Below are positions 33,672-46,794 of a DNA stretch of 64,000 bases, piece by piece. The stretch is taken from contig OX637287.1 in NCBI GenBank assembly GCA_951799445.1, positions 37,601,724 to 37,665,723 of the forward strand, read 5' to 3'. The notes beneath the pieces are model-generated. The model made no database searches and was not told the DNA's origin. It was given only the letters and a program-made list of their open reading frames with translations. Source of the stretch: Pseudisothecium myosuroides. Taxonomy: Eukaryota; Streptophyta; Bryopsida; Hypnales; Lembophyllaceae. The stretch's first letter is position 1, and each line of letters starts with the position of its first letter. The position numbers and the translations under genes were made by a program.

Positions 33672-34452
33672 CTAGTAAGGTAATATGCTCTAAAAGCGAC
33701 CATTTAAGGGCTGGTCTGCCTTTTTCACAGGTTTCCATGAATAGAAATATTTTTGGATCATTTTTCAGAGAAAGAAAAATGGATGTGGAACGTAACACTA
33801 GTGGTTTCATATTTTTTGAATCATTTTTGAATTACTTATGAATTTAAAAAAAAACTGTTGTAGGCACCTATTTGTGACCCTATGTCTTCCAAAATCTGAC
33901 CACTTGCAACTTCTAAAGTGATTTGAGTAAATGAAGGTCAATGATTGGCTCTTGCAATGAATAGAGTAAGCGATCCATTCTTGATCAACCCCCCATTTCC
34001 ACAACATAGGCTGTTGCATTTCCATTCAAGTGGACAGGTGAAACCGCTCAATTATGATGTATTGTGAGCCGTTGATTTCCAATCGATTTCCTAACAAGCC
34101 TATGGTTGGAATTAGGCATACCTACATAATAAGAATAGGTTTCACAAAATCTGAACCAAAATAATTCACCATAATTTTGTTCTTAGGCTAAAAAATTAAG
34201 AAAAATTTCAAATCAATTGAAATCTATTTCTCCACACAAAGAAAAAATTTCCCCCACCAAACCTAACCGGCAGCTATGCTGAAATGCTTAAGTGGTTGGA
34301 AATAGGTCGTAAGCTTCTAATGCTTTTCTCTCAATTCTCTCAACTCAAATGGCTTGAGAGGTCCATTTTAGGACCACCTCTTATCCATTTTAGACCTAAA
34401 TATAGGATCGATTTGAAGAGGCCGCTCGCTTTTAGAACAAACTACCTTAGAG
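33672..34452. mobile_element. Family E6 element, copy c (about 780 bp)
   Basis: The left end ctagtaaggtaatatgctct with aaaagcgaccatttaag, and the right end cgcttttagaacaaactacc, match the ends of copies a and b. The middle is longer than in copy b, so either copy b is an internal deletion or copy c has acquired extra sequence. No transposase frame is present. Confidence 0.55.
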
Positions 34453-34911
34453 TTAATCGTAAAGTGTGTTAACGCAGGACCAAGAGCCGAAGTTTGGGAA
34501 AAACACAAGACCAAACTCCCTAGAGCACCCAAATTCAGATCTGATTGAGTTTGGTGCCGTGTTTGTTTTGTTCTATTCTTAGTTAAACCTTCCTCTAACA
34601 CAGGTTCACAAACACAAGACAACTTTGCGATTAACTCTAGTTTCAAAGGAAAAAAATAAAAAATGAAGAAGGCAATTGAAATTTTAATTTTTTTATTGAC
34701 AAAAGAGTTAATTGTAAAGTGTGTGCAATGAAGACTAGGAGTTAGAATTTGAGGAAAACACAGGACAGAACAAAACTCCTTAAAGCACCCAAACTTGGTC
34801 TAATGGAGCTTGGTGTTGTCTTTGTTTCTTTTGTACTCCGTACTATTCGTAGTTAAACCTTCCTCTAACATTCCTTGTGCATACTTAGGGTTCACTTTAT
34901 AATTAATTCTA
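34449..34911. mobile_element. Two adjacent TIR elements, agagttaat family
   Basis: Unit 1 (34449-34640) runs from ttagagttaatcgtaaagtg to tttgcgattaactcta, and unit 2 (34704-34911) from agagttaattgtaaagtg to cactttataattaattct. In each, the ends are inverted repeats. They share internal phrases such as agttaaaccttcctctaaca and agcacccaaa. They look like two diverged copies of one small MITE, or a tandem duplication. Confidence 0.65.
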
Positions 34912-34988
34912 AAGTATGAATTTATTATGAATTTTTGAAGCATATTATCCAATTGGCTCAAAAGAGTCTTATTCACCTAAAGTGATTA

Positions 34989-35406
34989 GAGCATTCCCAC
35001 TAGTGCCCGCTCAATCGGACGCGCCAGACCAGATTGAGCCGGCCTTAGCGCGGTGAAGGCCAAGGCGTGGGTGAGAGACTCCCATTGTCTCTCACATCCA
35101 TGGCACTTGACCCCACCTTTGAGCTGGATTTCTGTCGCCGTGTCTGCTTGTAAAGCTTTTGCAAGAGCTGCTGTGACCCTGCTACTCCAAAAATAACCAG
35201 GTGGACAAGGTTTGACAATAAGAATCTCCCCAATTTGCGATCTTGTGTCACTCGAGAGGGCACTCTATTCTTGAGTGGTTGGGTGTTTTTTTCAAGTGGC
35301 CGCTCTGCAAGGGGATGTTGCAAAAGCGACGATGAGGAGGGAAAAACTGCAAGGGGCCGTTGGGAACTGTTGAGGCCGCCTCCCGCGTGCGTTGGTGGGA
35401 ATGCTC
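34989..35406. mobile_element. Tourist-like MITE T1 (TTA target duplication)
   Basis: The ends GAGCATTCCCAC and GTGGGAATGCTC are perfect 12-bp inverted repeats flanked by TTA (34986-34988 and 35407-35409), as for PIF/Harbinger elements. The interior is GC-rich against the AT-rich surroundings. It is non-coding. Confidence 0.8.
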
Positions 35407-35451
35407 TTATAGTATTAAGGCCTAAAAAAGGCACTTCTTGAGATGAACTTA

Positions 35452-35888
35452 GAGCAGTGCCACTTTGAGGCGGCCAAATCCCTACAGCAGGCTAAAGTTA
35501 CCGTGCAAAATTCAGCCGCGAGGCACAGTGACTCCCATACTTTCCAGTGTAACACACCATTCCACCCCCACTTGCAATCATTATGCGCCCCGCATTGATG
35601 GCGCATGTTGTTTTTTGAATTTCTAAACAAAAACTACAACTCACTATAGTAACAACTTGTTGTGAATAGCTCCGTCAATTAGATTCTTCAAAAAGTAAAG
35701 CCAAGACAATCAACCACGGGCCTTTTTGCAAACCTCACCATGCCTAGCAAGCTGTAGAAAAAAGAGTGAACTTGCTCGCGCCTCGTCACAAAATGTGTGT
35801 TGATTGTGCTGCAATGAAGGAGGATTATGCTCCCAGGCCCCGCCTATGGCACCTCGGCCAGTCTTGTTGAGCCACGGTGGGAATGCTC
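35452..35888. mobile_element. Tourist-like MITE T2 (TTA target duplication)
   Basis: The ends gagcagtgccac and gtgggaatgctc are flanked by TTA (35449-35451 and 35889-35891). It lies 45 bp from T1, has similar length and shares the terminal family sequence, but has a different interior. It is non-coding. Confidence 0.75.
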
Positions 35889-35891
35889 TTA

Positions 35892-38800
35892 CATTCGAAA
35901 GGTGAAAGTTCCTATTGTAGTCATTGATCACTCCATCACCATCATCCAAGACATTGATTGTAGATACTAACTCAATCTAATGTAATCCAAGCCTTTGCAT
36001 TAATTAATTTAAAAAAATCTATCATAGGTTGATGCAATAATTTAATGGATCATTTCCTAAGTATTTGTGATGAATCTTTTGCCTATGGTGAATTGATTTA
36101 CCTTATATTATTAAAATAGATGATAATTTTTAATTATTATAATTTAAAAATAAGATTCACAAGGTGGGGATTTTTTGCTAGACAAATCTCACCGTTGTCA
36201 AGTAGAGAGGGCTTTGCTTTGGAATAACTCTAGGTTTTGGGCTACAACCAAATCTAGCCCATGATTTGAAGTGATGCAATAGTATAATAGATAGAATGCA
36301 CCACTTCAAAATAAAGTAAATGCATCGTTTGTTGCATAGAATGACATAAAGTATAAAGTATATAAAACTTCATATTCAAATGTATACAATTTCATATATA
36401 AAATATATAAATACCACGCATCAATATTTGAATAATACATATAAGTCAAATATATGTATATTTGTAAAAATCATGTATAAGTATCATATAAATGTCATAT
36501 ATCAATACATTTATAATATGTATAAGCCCAATATATCCATACTTGAATGTATCACGTAAAAATCCTACATAAGTTGTATGCAATATCGTATACCTTAATA
36601 AAACTTTGAAAGCATAGACAACCTTCAAATGAGTGCCAAAGTCGTATAAAAACTTTAAATCAAGCATTTCTTGGCTTTTCAAGAAGCTATGAAAATATTG
36701 TACTATCTATCTAAAGTTTAAAGACAAAGAAAATATTATTTGTGCTTTATAGCATGCTAAAGTTGACACTCCCGACTTTGATATCAATTGTACATCCCTC
36801 TACTTTGGAGCACACTTTGGTCTCATTTAAAAGCTCCAAATACAATAAGTCATATTTTCTTAGAAAGAATACTGCATCATTTATATTCTCGTAAATTTTT
36901 AGCTTTAGAAACTAAAAAATTTGTTCTATATGCTTTGTCAAAGTTGGAACTTTCTCAAAGTCCTAGATTCAACGGCAACTCTATACCCTCTTACTTCCAA
37001 ATTTGTAACGTCTTGTCTCAACTTCAAACTGAGAGTTCTATAATTTCATAGAAATCTAATAACTTTCTACAAAACTCATCTAAATCTTAAAACCAAAAAT
37101 ATTATATCTAAACTTCTATAAGCCCTCAAAGTTATTGCCCTCAAATCTAGTTGGCAGTTTGACCCTTCATCACACCATCAAACATAACTTTCACACCTCA
37201 ATTTCAAATGAAGGAAGTCGTATATTTTTGAAATTACAATACAAAAGAGAATATGCTCCAAAATTTCATTTCAAAATTTCAAAATATACACAAATCACTC
37301 TCCTCCCCAAACACGTAACATTCAAAATACACTAATAGAGAAGGAATAAGAAGAGCCTGCCCTTATTCAACCTAAAGGAGGACACATCATCACACATTTT
37401 GGCTATATAGGCACCTCAAAGCTTATTGGCTACCTTCTTTATCTTGCATAACCTAAGTATATCTTTTCTATGACTACAAAACCTCAAAAAACAATAAAGA
37501 AGGTAAAACAAGTTTTATCTTTCATTTAAACAACTCAATCAAATTCTAATAAATACAAAAACTCTCTCAAAAACTATTCAAAGGAAGAAGTTTCAAGAAA
37601 ATAGGACCCAACGTTCATCAATTAGAGGCTATAAATCCTTTGTGGAAGCAAATATAGTCTCCAAGTTGTGGATTTGATTGGTTAAATAAGTCCTTGCCAC
37701 TTTGAGTGGCTATTCCAAGTTTGAACTACATTAAATTCGTTGAGCAGTACGAGCGGTTTGGGCTTAGCATTGCTAGCAAGAGTGTGGACGAAAGTTATAT
37801 AGCCAATCAACTACCTATCCCCCCCCTAGACTATAACAAGGTGTAATACACCTGAGATAGGATAATAAACCCATCAAAATTGTGGTTCTCACCACAACCC
37901 CTTTCTATTTTTCTTATTTATTTTTTTGAGTGTGCTACTTATAATCAAATTTAAAAAAATAGATATATCTATACAATAGATCAATTTGCATCTCGACACT
38001 ATTGAAATTAGTTTATTTCAATTTCATCTTAGCGCTATTAACAATATAGTTTTCCCTTCAATCTTGAATCTACTTCTATTTGATAATTTTTTAATTAATA
38101 AAAATTAAATTAAAAAAAAAACACTAGAATCTCAACTCAATTCTTCAACATAAAAAAATAGAAATTCAAAATCAATAATGCAAAAAATTTAAGCTACGAA
38201 GATTCAAAGTCAAAAAATTTAGTCAAGTAAGGTGCAAAAAAACTTGTTTCCTTTTCTTTAAAATGCAAAGATCAAGATTGATACACTTTCATCATATATT
38301 TATTTTCTAGGAAAAAATGTATTTTATGAAATGATTAAGATAAAAATATCCTTTACATAATAGCGAGCATAATAGTGACATTAGGTTGCTTCAACAATTA
38401 GGATTGCCTTACCCAAAAAAGTGACTTCATGACTTTGCGCTTGTCTACTTGGAGGTGCATGCAATTTTCCAAATAGGGCCCTGAACCAATGTACCAACGC
38501 ATGCCACACACATGATTTTGTATTCACTGGATGGAAATTATTGCATCCTTGGACATCAACAATAAATTTTTATATAATATAAAATGTTAAGAAATTAGTG
38601 AGGGACAACCTAATTTTACTATTAAGTGTACAGATTTCTTACTTGAATAAATTAAAAAATCATATTATTTGTCAATACATCTATTTCTAGTGGGGAGATT
38701 TCAAAATAATTGTCTTATTTATATTCGCTAAAAGGTGAAAGAATCAAAAATTAAATAATTGTCTACGTCCACGTCATAGTAGTTAGGTAATGAAATCACC

Positions 38801-39030
38801 TTCAGCACACATTTAATTCATTGTGGTCTTTAAATAAGTACATTTAAAAGTGTCTATATGCACATCTAAATTTAACCACTGTTGAATATTATTAGCAATA
38901 AAAGGCTATGTTAATACATTTTAGCATATATATTTTTTTCATTCTATGAATAATATGTAAATATCCAAACTGATTATTATAGGTGTATTCAAAATTGACC
39001 TTTGGCTTTCATCTTACAATTATGAAAATT
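35892..39030. other. AT-rich gene-free stretch
   Basis: About 3.1 kb without a supported gene. 36340-36700 is especially rich in ata/tat words with recurring catataa and tatgtata phrases, a low-complexity region. A weak similarity of 38080-38300 to family D interiors (actcaattctccacta-type phrases near 1770) was noticed. Confidence 0.45.
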
Positions 39031-39299
39031 TTAATCCCTAAAGGACCAAGGTGTGTTTTTTGGCAACATAGCAATTTTGGGTAGCTCACTACAAATGGAA
39101 TTTTTATTTTTTTTCTTTGAAATTTTTACTTAGTATAGGGACGAGGTTTTTCATTAAGGTCCAACAAATTTCATACTTTTTGACTACATGGTTAAGAAGT
39201 TATTGTATGATATGTTATTTTTTTCCTCAACCAGACAATCCGGGCAAATAAAAAAATTCACTTTTTTCAAAAACAAAAATTTGAAATTGATTTTTCAAG

Positions 39300-39345
<46 letters not shown>

Positions 39346-39992
39346 AGCTTTAAATCATTTCATTTTGATCAATGAGATGAAAGTTATGAGGAGTTTTAGT
39401 TTGTAAACACTTATGGATTCTCTACTCTAAAATAAACTTTGAAGTTGTATATTTTACTCAATTTTCAATATTTTTGGAAAAAAAATAGAATAATTGGATG
39501 TAGATTGATTATTAAAACATTGCAACCGTTGGAATTGGCATTTTTCAATTCCATAACAAAATTCTTAAAATTTTAGTATTTTGAATAATTCTCTATTTCT
39601 TTTTGCTTACTATTTTTTTCCTATATGTTGTACAATTCCAAATGATCTGAAAATTTTCAAGCATATAGCCAACTTGCCTTTAAAAATGAATCCAAAGAAG
39701 CACCACCATTTTGGACATTTTTCATACAAATGTGACCTTGTGAAGTGCAGTTGCCCGTTTTTTTGCAGGCCGAAAATAGGATTTCTATCAATTCAAACAC
39801 TAATATTTTGCAATCTACATTGTAGAAATTTCTGAAATTTTTCTCCATCTTCCCAAACGAACTTACTACAAGATCCTACAATAACATATGTCCAAAAATG
39901 TTGTTGTTTTTCAAAAATTTGGTACTTGTACTAGAAATGGTAGTTTTAAAGTGTGTTTGATGAAAACATAGTCAAGGAACTTCAGGAGTTAA
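39031..39992. mobile_element. Family D element, copy 2
   Basis: It starts ttaatccctaaaggaccaag and ends caggagttaag, with interior similarity to 1152-2091 (gtgttttttggcaacatagc, aattttgggtag, gaaatggtagtttt). It contains a (TA)n microsatellite at 39303-39341, where copy 1 has only a short AT-rich segment. It is non-coding. Confidence 0.65.
39303..39341. repeat. (TA)n microsatellite
   Basis: About 19 uninterrupted TA units lie inside the family D element. Confidence 0.95.
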
Positions 39993-40340
39993 GCATAAAC
40001 CTATAAGAAGTTGCTTTTGGATGAGTTTTGTAATTTACCGTTGGCAATTCATGCATGAGAAGGAAATTTCATACAATGGAACAACACATTTGCTTCTAAT
40101 AGGATTTATTTTTGTTGTTCAATTTTTAAATTCAGTTTTTTTTAGTTTTTATTTTATGTTTTTGTTGATGAGCTTCCAATCATAGTACTTTCAAGTTCTA
40201 ATTCTACATCAATTGAAAGATAACAATATATTTTTTGTTTGATTTTGCCATGCCATTTGTACACATTGAAGAATCTCTTTACATTGTTACTACATGTGAG
40301 CTTCTACATTTACTTTTCAAAATATAAGTTCATTCAAAGT

Positions 40341-41000
40341 CCAATTTATCCCCTAAATGACCGAGGCACCAAATTATAGTGTCAACAATACTTTAAAGTT
40401 AAATAAAATTTAATCAAGTTATTATTTTTAATAATTTATATTTATAAAAAATTCTTTTTGAAGCCTGGTTTTAGCATCAAGAATTTGATTTTGGAAATGA
40501 ATGATTGTAATTTTTCTATTCATGATTTTGAGCAAGGGTGTCCATTGCAAATCTTGATTTTCTGGTATTGAGGGCTCTTAGAAATAAGCCTCAAACAATG
40601 GATCTTGGAGAAAAAATCACATGAGAAATTAATTTAAAAAAAATTGTAGAGTAGATTTAAAGAAGCTATAAAGTGAATGGAATTATACATGTTTTATCCT
40701 TTAACCTCATATTTTTTTTGGTGACCAGTTTTTTAGATTTGACATTTGAAAAAAGGACTGAAAGACTTCAAATCACTTTCATAGTATTGGCACCCTCATG
40801 ATCAAACATTATAATTTTTCAACTCATGAGTGATATTGTTTATTTGTTTTTATTATGTGATGTTTAACTTGTCTAGTTCGAATTTGTATTATTACAATTC
40901 AAAATAAATTAATAAAATTTTATCAAAATATTGGCTTTCTTTTCAATATAGACCTAATTTCAAGAAGCTCAAAAAAGGTCTATATCATTTAGGGATTAAT
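40341..41000. repeat. Dispersed repeat family S, copy C
   Basis: It starts ccaatttatcccctaaatga and ends atcatttagggattaa. It aligns with copies at 1-640 and 2611-3244 through tagcatcaagaatt, gcaagggtgtccattgcaaa, gatcttggagaaaaaatcac and caccctcatgatcaaacatt. The ends here, ttatcccctaaatgacc and its approximate inverse, show that family S shares family D-like termini. Confidence 0.7.
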
Positions 41001-41879
41001 CCCTAAAGTTCTTTGACTATATTTCACCAAAAAACACTCAAAATGAACCATTTTGATGGCAAAGACCCCCCCAAAATGACAAATGAAATCTCATTGCATT
41101 TAATCGTAAGATCTAAATAATGGTAGACTACTTCATTATGTTGTAGTAAAAAATGGAAGGTTTTCACTGCACAGATTGTGAGATTATAGTATTTGAAGTT
41201 GAATAAAATGTTCTTGGGGGGCATCCAAATTACGGGTAGCTTTGATTCGGGAAGGCTTTTGCACAAGTTAATCTCACTTTTTTGCTTTATCTTTTTTTTT
41301 GCTTTTTTTTTTTGCTAAAGTTGGCCACATATTTAAAAAAAATTCATAACATTTCAAATTGGGAAAACATTCCAATAGGAAACTAGCTTCAAGAAAAGAT
41401 TCATAGAAAGCCCTTTTTTCAACAATTTTTGGCTTGCTCATACAATAATTTCTTCAGAATGTGACGGTCAAGTTTTAGGTTTAAGCTAGCTCTAGAGGAG
41501 GAAAAAATAAAAATAATAACCGCCCAAAATATCAAATTTTGTAAAGCTTGATCAATCTTTGTCCAAACTGAAGTAAAGGGCAGTTGGGCATACTGGACTT
41601 GGTATGGGAGGAGGTTGGATCAGGGTTAGTAAAGCCGGACTCTTCACTAATAGTGTATCACGTTCTCTTTAATTTTAAAGATGTTTGTTTTTTCCTCAAT
41701 TTAGAAGATGTTCCTTACTCCATGAACTATAATTTCAGAATATTTAGCATTAAATTCCGTGACATAAAAATATAGGGCAACATTCTCCCACAAATTGTAA
41801 AGTCACATACATTGTTTGTTCTAAGATGAGAAGAGAAGATCTTTATACAAGTGGAGTAGTAGTAGGTAAAACAAACCAC
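41001..41879. other. Intergenic stretch, no gene supported
   Basis: AT-rich DNA. A short minus-strand open frame (41024-41266) has no recognisable domain. Nothing else is supported. Confidence 0.4.
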
Positions 41880-42357
41880 GTGGGATATGTAAAATAGAAA
41901 AACTAGGAGCTCAACCGCTCATAGTTAAGTAAAAAGTTAAAATTGTGTTCAAATTAGAATTCCAAGCCTCATTTTGGCATGGTAGGATAACTTTTTCCAA
42001 AAAAAATTGGACTTCAAAAAGTTGGAAAATCAAGCTTAATTTCATCTCCAAAAATCCATTTGAGATTTCAAGTCTCCATTCAAAAGTTATGGACAAATTT
42101 CTTAGAAAGGTTGGAAAGGACATTTTCAATGACATTTTCAAACATCCTCTTTGAATTTTGTCCATAACTTTTGATTGGAAGCTAAAAAATTTTACAGATG
42201 AAATTTAGTTTGATTTTACAATTTTTTTTAGTTTAAACCTTTTAAAAATAAGTTATTCTACTATGTTAAAATGAGGCCTAAAATTCTACTTTGAACATAA
42301 TTCCTACGTTTTGACAATGAGTGGTCAAGTTCTCATCTTCAAATTATCCCATGCCCT
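41880..42357. mobile_element. Palindromic foldback element P, copy 1
   Basis: The two halves are inverted copies around about 42130. For example, ccattcaaaagttatggaca on the left pairs with tgtccataacttttgattgg on the right, and accgctcatagttaag pairs with acaatgagtggtc. A second copy is at 45537-46078. It is non-coding. A transcript would form a long hairpin. Confidence 0.7.
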
Positions 42358-43188
42358 TTGAGGATTCATAACAAACAATGGGTTTGATTGTAAAAATGAC
42401 CTCTCCATCCATCATTCCTACAAATGTCAAAGAAGCAATTGTTTCATCTAACCATCAATTTGTTTTTGGATGGTAGTTTATCAAAGGGCAAATTGGAAAT
42501 TGATTCAATGTATTCTTTGGATGTTTGTTTCTTTTTCCTCAGATGTGGCAATTAGAGGTAACCTCCCCGTTAGGCCAAAGGAAGCCTCTTTGCTTCAACC
42601 TCCTTGTACTTTGTGTCAAATTTATTAGTTTAGAAAAATGTCAGAGAAGTGTCCTAGTCTGAATCTAGAGCAAGAGGCTCTCCAAGGCCCTACCCAAGCT
42701 TTTCTGGGCATTGTAATTGTTTGCTTTTTGTAGTGTAAATTACCTTTACCATGCTCCCCCTAGCCACGAAAAATGGCATTTTCCCCCATAACTTCTCATA
42801 GGCACATCTTATTGTAAATTTTTTTTGTGGAGTAGCAAGGTACTCCTTGTCTTCATATCCAAAAAAAATTCAAAAAATGTAGTGAATTTTTCTATTTGTA
42901 GTGAGCTGCTCAAAATCATTATGTTGCCAAAAAAACACAGCTTGGTTCTTTGTGGGTTGAAGGGGCCCAATCCCATGAGGCCGCTAAGTGCATCCTTATA
43001 TAGTACACAAAGATTGTTTTTTTCAACATAAATGGATGCGTTTCATCCATGTCATCCAGTGCTCACACTGAATCTGAAGTAAGTAAGCTGAAACCCGTTG
43101 GATGTGTCCTATTTGCTAAAATGCTCTTCATCCATTTTGCTGGGCTGCATTGTGGACACCCCACTCAAGAACCAAAGTTTTAACCCCT
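42358..43188. other. Intergenic stretch with a family D-like fragment
   Basis: No gene is supported. 42760-42970 contains ccataacttctcatag and aaaacacagcttggttcttt phrases reminiscent of family D interiors, so it may be an older, eroded copy. Confidence 0.35.
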
Positions 43189-44094
43189 CAAGGCCTAACA
43201 CGGTTTTGACAAAGGAGGTTTTCAATGAATCTTCCCGCTTTGATGTTTTTTTGCACATGGATGTGCTTGAAATTTTTAATTTTAACCGTACAAAAGTAAA
43301 GACTACTTTGTCTAGTATGCATGGAATTAATTGTAGAAAATATTGACGGTTGGATTTTTAGATTATAACAATTTTGGATGATGAACTTTATAGGCAAAAA
43401 ACGCAGCTTTTGGGGAAGAAAAACTCTAAGAAGATGAATAATGTTTTTTTTCCTCCAAAAAAAATTGTATTGGAATCTAAGGCAAGTGTAATATTTTTTA
43501 ATTCTAAAAAATGAGAAATAAAAAACTCTCTCAATTTTGTAGACATTTTCAAACAAAAGGAGTACAAAGCCAAAACTGACCCAATTGGATCCTACAAAAC
43601 TTATAAAAATTTACATATGTGTCAAATTTTGAAATTTAGTAATTGATATTATTAGAATATTGTTTGGAACATCTTTAAAAAAATTGGAATCATTCTAATT
43701 ATTTTTGTATTCTTAATTGCACCAAATTGAACCTTGTATTTTAAAAAATTGCTAAAAATATAAATTTGAATTTATTTTCTCTAGAACCATTTTATTTGTG
43801 AAGAATAATGACTAGAAATGTCCAAGAATATGTTTTTTCCATACCTACTATTTCTTTCATTGTAAAAATACTATGTTTGCTCCCATTTTTTGATTAGACT
43901 ACATTTTCTAAACAATTTTTTAAACACTTCTCACATTGAAAATTTGAAAATCAGAAAGTGCAACAAGTTTATAAACTTATTGCTCTACAAGTTCCTAATT
44001 TATAAAATATTGAGATTTGTTTCATCCAACCGAGAATTTGCCATTGAAAATTTGAAGAGGACACATTGTGTCCTCTTAGTCCTTGAGGGGTTAA
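43189..44094. mobile_element. TIR element with TTAACCCCTCAAGG ends, family D, copy 3
   Basis: The ends ttaacccctcaagg and ccttgaggggttaa are perfect inverted repeats of 14 bp. Length (906 bp) and termini resemble the other family D elements, but the interior is diverged. It is non-coding, and the open frames are short and AT-driven. Confidence 0.75.
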
Positions 44095-44179
44095 GTAACT
44101 CCTTCATCAATGCACTGTTAACTTAGATTCAGGCCTGTAACTTATTGACGGCAGAATGAATTTGAAACAGATTACATTA

Positions 44180-44624
44180 GTGCATCTGCAATTGTCTCGG
44201 CAAACGTGACGTTATCAGCACTTTGTTGAGTGGCAAGTGATTTGGAACAAAATATGCGCCCCAATGCAAACATTATGGGTCCTGGCACTTCCACGGGCTC
44301 AGTATGCGACCCTCTGGATCCGGCAAATTTTCAAAATGTAGAGGGCCCGCAAGTTGGCTCCTAGTAGAAATAATTATGATTGTCAACCCTTTTCTGCATT
44401 GTAAAGCGTGCCAATCAATTCAATGTTCCCTTGTTTCTATGGAAAAGTCTTTTCTTAATGAAGATTTTTTTTTAAATGCTGAAAAGTCCATTTGACGTTT
44501 GGATTGCCGAGACACCATTGGACCAATTTGTTCTAAAAACAACCCGACATTATGCAAGCCTCGTGGAATGCCCCTACGTTTGCCGATGCAGGGATTGTTT
44601 ACCAAGACACCACTACAGATGCTC
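44180..44624. mobile_element. Tourist-like MITE T3 (TTA target duplication)
   Basis: The ends gtgcatctgcaattgtctcg and, inverted, gagcatctgtagtggtgtct are flanked by TTA (44177-44179 and 44625-44627). The length of 445 bp equals that of T4. It is non-coding. Confidence 0.75.
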
Positions 44625-44627
44625 TTA

Positions 44628-45536
44628 CTTCAGAGAATTAAAGTAATACTACCCCATATAACATTCAATAGCATTCAAAGAAATTGCCTTTTCCTCTCTG
44701 GAATCCTCATCCACCAAATTCATCCATACATCATTCATTTAACCCTTCATCGCCTAAGGTCCAAACATGCTTAAAAGCATCCTGCCTTCGCAAGTGTTAA
44801 AAGTCTAAATTTCACTAAGGTATGAAAATCTCAATCGTACAATTTTGTTGTGTGCATGCTGTAGACGGCGTGGAACAAATTTGGGGTCATTTGACCATAT
44901 AGATTGAAAGATTATAACGTTTTAGTGTTGAAAAAAGGTGCTGAAATTTTCTTAATAACACATTTGGAGGTGAAACTCGATATCTAAACCTACTCAAATG
45001 AAAAAACATCAAATTGCCAAGTGATTCAAAAACAAAATGTAAACTCTTTGGTGAAAAAAAATATCATTCAAATGACTTATTGTGTTTGCAAAAGGGATTT
45101 GAAATGTTAAAAAATCGAGTGAAAAAAGTAGCAAAAAATCACATTAATAGCTAAACCTCCTTCTACTAAAATGCTTCTCAGTCACTCATAACTTCTTGGA
45201 TCAATATGAAATTTTAACCGCAGAAACTAGACTAATATGTGCAACTTTTACAACAAAAATTATTGAAAACGGACCATGTATGAAGAAAATATGAGCCGCT
45301 AAAGTTCATTATAATACAAAAATGTCTAGATTTTGAACTTCGAATTGCTCTCAAACATTCAAAATAGCTTGGATTGACATGAAAATTTTACCTCGATAAC
45401 TAGGCCTTAAGGGGAACAAAAATCAACAAATTTTATTGAAAATGAACATTTGATGAAAAAGATACAAGCCCCCAAAGTTGCAGCCATGACAATGCAGTGT
45501 GCTGAACTCAAATTGAACCTGTGAACTTCGAATGGG
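44628..45536. other. AT-rich gene-free stretch
   Basis: No gene is supported. Recurrent phrases on the pattern 'cataacttcttggat...atgaaattttaac' suggest old repeats, but no ends are visible. Confidence 0.4.
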
Positions 45537-46078
45537 GTGGTAGAAGGTAGAACAACCCATGTGGGATACATAAATTAGAACTTGTAGTTTCTCAACCACT
45601 CATAGTTAAGTCAAAAGTAAGAATTAGTGTGTTTGAAGTGAAGTTTCAAACCTCATTTAGGCATAGTAGAATAAGTTTTTTCAAAAAACTTTGAATTACA
45701 AAAAGTTTGGAAAATAAGTTAAGTTTTATCTCCAAAATCCATTTGGGATTTCAATCCTCCAATCAAAAGTTATGAACAAATTTCAAAAAGGGGTTGGAAG
45801 GGAATTCTTTTTAGCATTTTCAAATATCCTCTCTGAAATTTGTCCATAACTTTTGATTGGAGATTGAAATCCCAAACAGATTTTGGAGATAAAACTTAAC
45901 TTAATTTTCCAATTTTTTTTAGTTCAAATTTTTTAAAGAAATGTAATCTACTATGCCTAAATGAATTTTGAACTTCTACTTTAAATACAATTCTTACTTT
46001 TTACTAAATTATGAGTGGTTGAGCTTCTATTCATTCTAATTTACATATCCCACATTGTTTTCTTAACCTCCTACCACT
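45537..46078. mobile_element. Palindromic foldback element P, copy 2 (542 bp)
   Basis: Near-complete inverted halves run from gtggtagaaggtagaaca to ttcttaacctcctaccac. The arms pair along most of their length: aatcaaaagttatgaacaaa with tttgtccataacttttgatt, and ggcatagtagaataag with ctactatgcc. It is homologous to 41880-42357 and non-coding. Confidence 0.8.
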
Positions 46079-46590
46079 CTATTAATATATAGAGTTGTCT
46101 TCTCATTCCAAATCACCAAACATGATTGGCTTACAAAGCAAAGTGAAGAAATTCAAACATTGAAACTATTGACCTCAGTCGCAACCCTAACACCTAGTTG
46201 GATACTGAAATTTTTTGATGCGTAGATAGTTAGCTAATGTTTGTGGAATATTCCACATCAAATCATCCCTTGGATGAAATGATATGGAATATTCCACATC
46301 ATTCCGTCCACGGGAACGCAATCTGTTTGATTGCCATTAGATGTTATGTTACAGCTAATTGCTATCTGTAAAATGTGGGAATAATTTTCAGTGGCAAACA
46401 AGCAATAAGAAACAACACTATAATTGGAAAAAAAATGTTTAGACTTCATGTGATTTTAATTTCTTTTAAAGGGTGATGCCTTGGGCTTCCTATTAAAAGC
46501 CCGTACATGTTCGTCACAATTAGAAAAATAATTATTGTGGGGCTTCTACCAACCCATACCCGACATAATACATGCCTAATCCAATCCATA

Positions 46591-46794
46591 ATGACTTCAA
46601 CTACATATTTCTATTACCAAAATGAATCAATTTGCATTGATTTGAGGCTAACTCAAAGTAAATTGACGTCAATGTATAATTAGGGCAGAATCATGACCTC
46701 AACTGCATATTTTTATTACCAAAATGAATCAATCTGCATTGATTTGAGGCTAACGCAAAGGAAATTGACGTTAGTGTATAATTAAGGCATAGAT
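46591..46794. repeat. Tandem duplication, 102-bp unit
   Basis: Two head-to-tail copies (46591-46692 and 46693-46794) share ttaccaaaatgaatcaat, tgcattgatttgaggctaac and aattgacgt with few differences, so the duplication is fairly recent. Confidence 0.9.

Noticed and set aside
46242..46257. Palindrome TGTGGAATATTCCACA with a second copy near 46288
   Set aside because: Short AT-rich palindromes are common here; there is no linked gene that would make it an operator, so it was not reported as regulatory.
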